DNA of 64,000 nucleotides from Burkholderia plantarii (GTDB lineage Bacteria; Pseudomonadota; Gammaproteobacteria; Burkholderiales; Burkholderiaceae): NCBI RefSeq assembly GCF_001411805.1, contig NZ_CP007212.1, positions 1,798,001 to 1,862,000 of the forward strand, read 5' to 3'. Shown piece by piece: positions 58,196 to 64,000 of this stretch (position 1 is its first letter; each line of letters starts with the position of its first letter). The notes under the pieces were generated by a model. It saw only the letters and a program-made list of their open reading frames with translations, ran no database searches and was not told where the DNA came from. The position numbers and the translations under genes were made by a program.

Positions 58196-59512
58196 TCAAG
58201 CCGGCGGCACGCTGGATTGCTCCCAGCCCGCCCAGTCGCCGCCCGGCGAGCCTTGCGCGATCCGCCACAGCCGGTCGTCGCCGTCGACGGCCCACAGCAG
58301 CACACAGCCGGTGTTCTGCAAGGCCGCCGCGATTTTCTTCATGGGGACCGGCTGGCCCTTGAACCCCGGGCCTTCCCAGTGGCTCCACGGTCCTCCCGCG
58401 GTCAGCTGGTAGAGCGTCCAGATCTGCCCGCTGGCGCCGAGTCCCCACACTTCCACGCCGCGCGTGCCGTGCTGCTCCGAGGCGGCGATCTCGACGAAGG
58501 GCTCGGGCTGGCCGGCCACGCCCGGGCCTTGCCAGCCCCCCCAGTCGCCGCCGGGCCGGTCCTGGCCGATGCTCCACAGCCGGCCGTTGCGATCAAGGCC
58601 GAAGAACATCACGTTGCCGTTGTTCTGCTGGGCGGCGGCCATCTTGAACATCGGCGCCGGCTGGCCCTTGAAGCCCGGGCCTTCCCATCGGCTCCACGGC
58701 CCGCCCGCGGTGAGCTGGTAAAGCGTCCAGACCTGGCCGTCGTCCCCGGCGGCCCACAGTTCGACGCCGCGGCTGCCGCCTTGCTGCGAGGCGGCCAACT
58801 GCCGGAACGCGTGCGGCTGGCCGCCGAGGTTCGGGCCGTGCCACGCGCCCCAGTCGCCGCCGGGGCTGCCCTGCGGGCACGCCCAGACGCTGCCGGCGTC
58901 GTCGAGCCCGGCGAACATCACGTCGCCGTTGTTCTGCAAGGCGGCGGCCAACTGGCGCAACGGCTTCGGTTGCCCCTTGAAGCCGGGGCCCTCCCAACTG
59001 CTCCAGTCTGCACCGGGGACACGCTGATACAAGGTCCATACCTGCCCCGTGGTGCCGGACGACCATACCTCGATGCCGCGATTGCCGGCCTGCATCGAGG
59101 TGGCGATCGCGTCGAAGCGCGTTTTGACGGGCGGCGCGGGATAGAGCACGTTGATCGCTTCGGTGACGCCGTTCGCGTCGAAGCCGGCACCGAGCAATGC
59201 GCTGCGCATCTCGTCGCGCGACGTGTGGGGAAAGACCTCCGGCGCGAGCAGCAGGCGGCCGACGTCGAGTGCGGAAAGATCGGGATAGCTGTGGTGCAGG
59301 ATGATCGCGAGTTCGGCCGGCGTCAGCGCAACGAAGATTCGCACGAGCGCCTGCGCCAGCAACGCGACGCCTCGCAAGCCGGTGTCGTGAATGAGATTCG
59401 TGGCGAGGATCGACCGGACGGCCTCCTGCGGAGTCATGCCGCGCTCGCGCAGCGGCAGCAGGAGGCTGGCGAGTTGATGGACGTCGGGCGTGTTGGTCGG
59501 GTTGTCGTTCAC
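58196..59512 (-). CDS. Helical module plus six-repeat tectonin/PLL-like beta-propeller
   Basis: 438 residues. Residues 1-127 are the same helical module as in the lectin protein downstream (LTPAELAIILHHSYPDLSALDVGR, ALLGAGFDANGVTEAINVLYP). Residues about 130-435 are six ~51-residue repeats, each with a [VL]W strand and WxxWxGP ending, alternating between two types (VWTLYQLTAGGPWSxWEGPG and RLWxIxQxxPGGDWGGWQGP). This is typical of sugar-binding tectonin or Photorhabdus PLL-type propellers. No signal peptide. It starts 7 bases after the large upstream gene's stop and ends 86 bases before the lectin gene. Confidence 0.75.
   Translation of the reverse strand: MNDNPTNTPDVHQLASLLLPLRERGMTPQEAVRSILATNLIHDTGLRGVALLAQALVRIFVALTPAELAIILHHSYPDLSALDVGRLLLAPEVFPHTSRDEMRSALLGAGFDANGVTEAINVLYPAPPVKTRFDAIATSMQAGNRGIEVWSSGTTGQVWTLYQRVPGADWSSWEGPGFKGQPKPLRQLAAALQNNGDVMFAGLDDAGSVWACPQGSPGGDWGAWHGPNLGGQPHAFRQLAASQQGGSRGVELWAAGDDGQVWTLYQLTAGGPWSRWEGPGFKGQPAPMFKMAAAQQNNGNVMFFGLDRNGRLWSIGQDRPGGDWGGWQGPGVAGQPEPFVEIAASEQHGTRGVEVWGLGASGQIWTLYQLTAGGPWSHWEGPGFKGQPVPMKKIAAALQNTGCVLLWAVDGDDRLWRIAQGSPGGDWAGWEQSSVPPA
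58205..59140 (-). repeat. Three tandem copies of a two-blade propeller unit
   Basis: The six blades form three pairs of about 104 codons (about 310 bases each); odd blades resemble odd and even resemble even, showing that a two-blade unit was duplicated in tandem. Confidence 0.65.
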
Positions 59513-59519
59513 GATGACC

Positions 59520-62500
59520 TCAGTGATAAGCGCTCGCGAGCGCGATGGACATGTCGAGCGGGGACAGCGAAGGAAAGGCGGCGATCAGCCCGGCTGCCGT
59601 GTCGTCGGCGACGTAGCCGGCCTGCGCCATGACACCGGCCATGTCCTTGGCGGTCAGGGTCGGGAACATCCTGAGCAGCGCCGGGCCGCAACTGGCGCCC
59701 GACGAGCCTCGGGCGCGCAGGTCGCGCGCGGTCTGCAGCGGATCCGGATAAGCCCGGGCCAGCGCCCGGGCCAGCGCCGATGGCGGGGTGTCGGGCCACG
59801 CGGCGAGCAGGGCCTGGCTGGTCTCGGCGGCCTCGTAGCCCGCATGGGCCATGACCCTCGCCATGCCGTCGAGCACGATCGACGGGAACGCCTGCAGCAG
59901 TTGCGGCCCACAGCTCGCGCCGTCGATTCCCTGCGCGTGGAGCGCCTCGGCCATCGCGACGGCATTCGCATAGACCGTGATCGTGAGGCTCACCGATGCC
60001 GACAGCAGCCCGGCCACCACGTTCGGCTGGTCCTCGGCTGGCAGCGCCTGCAGCGCCAGTTCGTAGACAAACGGCGTGCCAATCGGGCCGTCGAGCGTCA
60101 GCGACGCCACCAGCACATCGCCTCGCGTGCTCCAGGCCAGCAGCCGGATCTCCGGCTGCTGCCGCGCCGGCGTGATGCGCACCTGATAGCGGAACGCGCG
60201 CGGCACGGGGCGCCAGCTCAGCGTCGCGATGCGGCTCGCGCTGGTGGCGCGAAGGTCTTGTGGGGCGTCGAGCCGGGTCAGCACGAGGGCGGTGCTGGCC
60301 GGACTCGGTACCGTAGTGGCGCCGCCCCGGGCAACGACGGTGAAGCCGAAGTCGCCGCTCGGGGCAGCGGCGTCGAACGTCACGTCGCAATGCACGACTG
60401 GCGGCTGGGGCGGCGGGGTGGGCGCGGCGACGATGCGGTCGGGCTCCCAGCCGCCGCCCGCATGCGTGCTGCCGAGCACGTAGGATTCGGCGTTGTCGAC
60501 CACGGGCCAGCTCAGGGTCATGCCGATTGCCGGCGGCGTGGCGTTGGCGTCGGCCAGCGGCACGGCGGTGGGCCTGGCCGGGGCCGGCAGGCGCTGGAAC
60601 GGCACGTCGACCCAGGCGGTGGCGGATGCGCCCTTGGTGCCTTGCACCTGCGCCTTGTAGCCGCCTGAGGGCCACGCGGATTCGAAATCGAACGTGGTCT
60701 GGCGGGTCTCGATGGCGAGTCCCGGCTGATCGAGCAGCACCTTGGCGGCGCTGTCGAGCAATTGGGCGTGGTAGCCGCTGTTGCCCTGGCCGCCGCCCCA
60801 GGTGAACGTCACGACCCGATTGTCGACGCGCACGGCCGGATGGGTGGGCGCGCTTTGCGTCCCGGTGCCCGTGCCGGTTCCGGTACCCGTTCCAGTCCCA
60901 GTACCGGTACCCGTCCCAGTGCCCGTTCCCGTGCCGGTCCCGGTGCCCGTGCCGCCGAGGATCGCGGCGATGGCACCGACGGCCCCGGCGACGGCGGCGG
61001 CGGCACCGGCCGCGCCGGCGGCAGCCTCCGCCGCGGCGGCAGCCGCCGTGCCCGCGGTGGCGGCCACCGCGTCGGCGGCGGCGGCTTCGATCAGGCCCTG
61101 GCAGGCGAGCGTCGCGGCATAGGCCGCCGCCGCCTTGCCCGCCGTCAGCGCGATCAGCGTGGCGATCGCTTCGCTGTTCTTCAGCAGGCCCTGGACGAAC
61201 GACTCGGCGGCGCCCGCCAGCGCCCTTTCGATATACGAACCGAGCTCCGACAGCTTGGCGGAATTGGGCAGCGGGATCTCGACCATGTCGGGGAACTGGA
61301 TCGCCGCCGCCGTGAGCGAGGTGGTGGCGATCGTCAACCTGTAGGTGCCGCCGAGCTTCAGGAGCAGGCCGGCGTCCCCCGTGCCGAACGACACGTCGAT
61401 CTTGAAGCTCGACTTGAGTAGCTGGTTGAAGGTGAAATCGACCAGTTGGCCGCAGCCCGAACTGCCCTGGCTCGACAGCTTCTGCAGCGTCTTGATGAAG
61501 TCGATCGCCTGCGTCAGGTAGTCGAACTGCGGCCAGTTGGTGACCTGGAAGCCGCCGTCCTTGCTGTAGCGCACGCCGAGCGTGGTGTTCTTCGGCAGGA
61601 ACGGCGAGTAATCGGTCAGGGAGGTGAGCGAAGCATCGACCTGCAGGTTGCCGCGCGCATTCTTCTGGACCGCGACGCTGACCCCGACGCCGAACGAGGC
61701 CTGCATGAACCACAGGCTGCCGGCGAAGCCCATCGATTTGCGGCCGCCGACCGTCGAGATCATCAGCTTCGGCCCGCCCGTGGCGCTGCTGGCGTCAGGC
61801 GCGGCGATGGTCAGGATGTAGATGTCGACGGGATTGGCCAGCGCGATGGCGCCGGTGATGCCGTCATCGGCGATCTGAATCGTGCCGACCACCGTGATCG
61901 TGCCGACCACGGTCATGTCGAAAATGGCCTCGATGTTGAAGCCGGGCTGGTATGCGATGCTGCTCGTCGGGGGCGCGGTCGGCAATTGTCCGGCGCCGCC
62001 CGAGACGGGGCAGGCGAATCCCTCCAGGCTCAGCGGCGCGTTGCCGCCGGACCCGCTCTGGCCTTGCGCCGGCTTGCAGTAATAGAGCTGGCTGCCCGCC
62101 TTGAACGTGATGTCGATCAGCGACGTCGGCCACAGCTGGCCGCCCAGGCACTGGTTGAACACGTCGCCGATCGACAGGCTCTTGTCGACCTTGACGCTGG
62201 CCACGCGGGGGATGCCGTCCTGCAGGTAGAGATAGCCGGTCAACTGGGCCGAACCGACCGTCACCGTGCCCTGCACCTGGAAGTTCTTCTGCTTGTCGTT
62301 GTCACCGTATCTGGCGTAGACCCCGAACACCAGGTTCGAGAACGCGATGCCGCGCATCGCGCCGTCGAACAGCGAGGGCACCCTGAGGTCGACCTGCGCC
62401 GCCAGCAGGCAGGCCGTCACGGTTTTCTGCTCGCCGTCGACGATCAGGGCGCCCGAGAACGCGTAGTTGCGGTCGAACAGCGTGACCGTGATGGTCCCGC

Positions 62501-63101
62501 TCACGCTCAGGTGCGTGGCCGTGGTGAACCGGTAGCCGACCTGGATCTGCTCGAAACCGAACAGGTCGAACAGCTTGAAGTTCGGCAGGGTGGCGCTGTA
62601 GGTGGCCTGCTTGACGGCCGTACCGGCCGCGGTGCCGCTCGCCAGCACCGCCGACAGCGACAGCACGTCCCCGGAGCCGGCCGGCGTTTGATAGCCGATC
62701 TGCAGCAGGCTGCCGAACAGATTGAGGTTGCTGAGCCGGACCGTGAGCCAGAAGCCGCAGGTGTCCTTCATGACCGTGGTGGCGTCGGCCACGGTGTTCG
62801 GCACGGGCGTCCGGGGAAACAGGCTGGACAGCGTGGTCGTGCCTGAGGGCGCGTCCTTGCCGAAATAGCTGAAGGTGAAAAAGCCCGCGTCCTGCACCAG
62901 GATTTTCCCCGGCGGCAATTGCGTATTGAAAGCGTCGTTCAGGAGTTGTAAAACATCGAGGCCGCCGGCGGCGGGTGACGCCAGATCGACGTAAATCAGG
63001 CTGTATTGACGCGACAAATCCAGTTGGCACTGGCTCTGGCTATTGAATTTGCCGCCGAAAATTTCCGACCACGCAAACCGGGCCGAGATGCGGATGTCCA
63101 T
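59520..63101 (-). CDS. Giant multidomain protein of the lectin operon, unknown function
   Basis: About 1,193 residues from ATG 63101 (or 1,205 from ATG 63137, which lies directly against an mRNA hairpin and has no ribosome site). Order (numbered from 63137): beta-rich N-terminal region (1-600) with repeated strand patterns such as GTITVTLFDRNYAFSGALIVDG and VVGTITVVGTIQIADDGITGAI; an amphipathic, Ala-rich helical stretch (about 640-727) that could insert in a membrane; a (Gly-Thr)16 linker (729-760); two fibronectin-III-like domains (about 765-1050); and two C-terminal helical repeats (about 1062-1205, GASCGPxLLxxFP ... AGYxAxxT) related to the module of the next two genes. No signal peptide was seen. 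Not recognised as any known family. Confidence 0.7.
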   Translation of the reverse strand: MDIRISARFAWSEIFGGKFNSQSQCQLDLSRQYSLIYVDLASPAAGGLDVLQLLNDAFNTQLPPGKILVQDAGFFTFSYFGKDAPSGTTTLSSLFPRTPVPNTVADATTVMKDTCGFWLTVRLSNLNLFGSLLQIGYQTPAGSGDVLSLSAVLASGTAAGTAVKQATYSATLPNFKLFDLFGFEQIQVGYRFTTATHLSVSGTITVTLFDRNYAFSGALIVDGEQKTVTACLLAAQVDLRVPSLFDGAMRGIAFSNLVFGVYARYGDNDKQKNFQVQGTVTVGSAQLTGYLYLQDGIPRVASVKVDKSLSIGDVFNQCLGGQLWPTSLIDITFKAGSQLYYCKPAQGQSGSGGNAPLSLEGFACPVSGGAGQLPTAPPTSSIAYQPGFNIEAIFDMTVVGTITVVGTIQIADDGITGAIALANPVDIYILTIAAPDASSATGGPKLMISTVGGRKSMGFAGSLWFMQASFGVGVSVAVQKNARGNLQVDASLTSLTDYSPFLPKNTTLGVRYSKDGGFQVTNWPQFDYLTQAIDFIKTLQKLSSQGSSGCGQLVDFTFNQLLKSSFKIDVSFGTGDAGLLLKLGGTYRLTIATTSLTAAAIQFPDMVEIPLPNSAKLSELGSYIERALAGAAESFVQGLLKNSEAIATLIALTAGKAAAAYAATLACQGLIEAAAADAVAATAGTAAAAAAEAAAGAAGAAAAVAGAVGAIAAILGGTGTGTGTGTGTGTGTGTGTGTGTGTGTGTGTQSAPTHPAVRVDNRVVTFTWGGGQGNSGYHAQLLDSAAKVLLDQPGLAIETRQTTFDFESAWPSGGYKAQVQGTKGASATAWVDVPFQRLPAPARPTAVPLADANATPPAIGMTLSWPVVDNAESYVLGSTHAGGGWEPDRIVAAPTPPPQPPVVHCDVTFDAAAPSGDFGFTVVARGGATTVPSPASTALVLTRLDAPQDLRATSASRIATLSWRPVPRAFRYQVRITPARQQPEIRLLAWSTRGDVLVASLTLDGPIGTPFVYELALQALPAEDQPNVVAGLLSASVSLTITVYANAVAMAEALHAQGIDGASCGPQLLQAFPSIVLDGMARVMAHAGYEAAETSQALLAAWPDTPPSALARALARAYPDPLQTARDLRARGSSGASCGPALLRMFPTLTAKDMAGVMAQAGYVADDTAAGLIAAFPSLSPLDMSIALASAYH
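60858..60953 (-). repeat. (Gly-Thr)16-encoding hexanucleotide repeat
   Basis: Sixteen consecutive GGN-ACN codon pairs encode a 32-residue Gly-Thr linker. Third positions vary between copies, so the array is imperfect at DNA level. It joins the Ala-rich region to the Fn3-like domains. Confidence 0.95.
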
Positions 63102-63139
63102 GGGCGAAACGTTCTCTCGCACTAAATATGCTGCCATGC

Positions 63140-63165
63140 GGCGAGGTGACGAACGTCACTTCGCC
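63140..63165 (-). promoter_or_regulatory. Intercistronic hairpin in the lectin operon
   Basis: GGCGAGGTGACG (63140-63151) and CGTCACTTCGCC (63154-63165) pair at 11 of 12 positions around two bases. It lies between the 109-residue gene and the giant gene, without a T-run. It may stabilise the upstream message or reduce read-through. Confidence 0.55.
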
Positions 63166-63183
63166 CCCGGACTCCAATACCGC

Positions 63184-63513
63184 TCAGCCGCTGAAAACGT
63201 GCTTGCTCGGGTCGTAGGTCCCTTCCGATACGACGACGTTGAGGTTCTGCACGATATCGTTATTGATGGCTTCCTTGATCACGTCCATCGGCGGCGAAAC
63301 CGCGACGTACACCTGGTTGCTGCCGCCCACCGCCACTTCCAGCAGCGTCGTCGGCGTGGCGGGCGACTCACCTTCCTTCGGCGCGGCCGACGAAGTGACG
63401 TTGAACAGGAACGGCGCGGCGCCGGTCGGCGTGCTGGTCGGGATATTCAGGGAGGCGGTGTAGATTTTGCTGTCGATATTGAAGACGGCATTGACGGTAG
63501 CGCTGATTCCCAT
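63184..63513 (-). CDS. Small protein of unknown function, first gene of the lectin operon
   Basis: 109 residues, beta-rich and low in charge (ATVNAVFNIDSKIYTASLNIPT, LLEVAVGGSNQVYVAVSPP), with no signal peptide, cysteine or known motif. The ATG at 63513 follows TGGAG and sits 75 bases after a predicted transcription start. Position ahead of the giant gene suggests a partner, structural subunit or chaperone for it. I do not recognise the family. Confidence 0.7.
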   Translation of the reverse strand: MGISATVNAVFNIDSKIYTASLNIPTSTPTGAAPFLFNVTSSAAPKEGESPATPTTLLEVAVGGSNQVYVAVSPPMDVIKEAINNDIVQNLNVVVSEGTYDPSKHVFSG

Positions 63514-63594
63514 TTGACAACTCCATTCTGCGTTGGCTGGCGATTCCGGATGTGCCGGAGATAATCCTGGGCACCGGGCAGGTAAGGCGTCGCA

Positions 63595-63623
63595 ACTATA
63601 GCGTTAAAGATTTTACAAAACAA
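63595..63623 (-). promoter_or_regulatory. Promoter of the lectin operon
   Basis: Read on the minus strand, TTGTTT (63623-63618) and TATAGT (63600-63595) are separated by 17 bases in an AT-rich patch, placing a start near 63588 and a ~75-base leader before the first gene. Confidence 0.65.
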
Positions 63624-64000
63624 TCTCGATTCGACGCCAAACGTTTCACGATAGGTGGCTGTCATTTATTAAGCGGAAAAAACATTTGCGTGCCTCCCGG
63701 CACGGCCTGAAATACCGCGCACGAATGCCCGATTTTCAACAGGAGGCGAATCAGGAGTTTTCCGGATATCGATGGGGATAGTGAAAATCCGGCTAGCACG
63801 AAAATCCTGAATTTTTCAATCTTGATCAGGAAAATGGAAATCCCGGCGGCGGGAGCATGGCGATTCACGCATGTTCGGCCGTGGCCTGGCACGGCGGCGG
63901 CACCGGATGAACAGGCGTGCGTCCGTCGGGGCGCGCAAGGCGGGATGAAGGGTGGATGAGGTCAGGCGAGGGCGGGTGAATTTACCGCCGCGGAGCGTGC
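63624..64000. other. Region upstream of the lectin operon without supported gene
   Basis: About 375 bases, clearly AT-richer than the window average up to about 63840. A 76-codon minus-strand frame exists (63662-63892) but has no ribosome site or family resemblance. The last 100 bases are again GC-rich and might belong to a gene beyond the edge; nothing can be assigned. Confidence 0.35.

Noticed and set aside
60858..60953. CRISPR-like array
   Set aside because: Period is six bases, in frame, and encodes Gly-Thr; there are no spacers or cas genes.
63662..63892. 76-codon minus-strand frame upstream of the lectin operon
   Set aside because: No ribosome site, no recognisable motif, and it would overlap the AT-rich regulatory region.

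Overview
The window is a GC-rich (roughly two-thirds G+C) chromosomal segment from a beta-proteobacterium, most probably Burkholderia of the plant-associated glumae/gladioli/plantarii type. The thrS-infC-rpmI-rplT-pheS-pheT-ihfA-merR block, the ETF-quinone oxidoreductase, scoAB and the fusaric-acid-type efflux operon all have the Burkholderia arrangement. This assignment is by recognition of protein sequences, not by a database search. No transposase, integrase, phage gene or CRISPR array was seen.

Layout. 0-7.7 kb: 5' part of valS, uvrD overlapping mtnN, an Fsr-like drug exporter and a chemoreceptor with a FliA-like promoter. 7.9-14.4 kb: a four-gene tripartite efflux operon (outer-membrane factor, FUSC pump, DUF1656, HlyD adaptor) divergent from its LysR regulator, then an unlisted 49-residue membrane peptide. 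14.6-23.8 kb: phosphoesterase, D-2-hydroxyacid dehydrogenase, DUF2069, WrbA, YihY, Mpo1-like protein, CBS protein, LplT-PlsC fusion and aroC. 23.9-33 kb: ETF-QO, SDR, thioesterase, PAS-LuxR regulator, scoAB, hydrolase, RidA and relA. 33.1-41.3 kb: tRNA-Val(GAC) and the translation block, with infC starting at a rare ATC codon. 41.4-44.2 kb: a duplicated-domain envelope protein and an orphan Flp pilin.

Two accessory regions stand out. The first (44.3-54.0 kb) is a MocR regulator divergent from a tightly packed, partly overlapping eight-gene operon: KamA-like radical-SAM aminomutase, Ldh2-type dehydrogenase, class IV aminotransferase, Fe(II)/2-oxoglutarate oxygenase, AurF-type di-iron N-oxygenase (all seven metal ligands at AurF spacing), metallo-beta-lactamase-fold hydrolase, cupin and MFS exporter. 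It has no NRPS or PKS and looks like a pathway to a small N-oxygenated amino-acid-derived metabolite. The aminomutase appears to lack the aspartates that select lysine, so its substrate is probably not lysine.

The second (57.3-63.6 kb, beyond tRNA-Pro(GGG) and a TPR/2OG-oxygenase gene) is a four-gene minus-strand operon: a 109-residue protein, a ~1,200-residue multidomain protein with a (Gly-Thr)16 linker, a protein ending in a six-repeat tectonin/PLL-like propeller, and a protein ending in a LecA (PA-IL)-like lectin domain. The last three share a helical repeat module, which suggests that they assemble with each other or with a common partner. None has an obvious signal peptide. This lectin operon and the N-oxygenase operon are the best candidates for undescribed systems.
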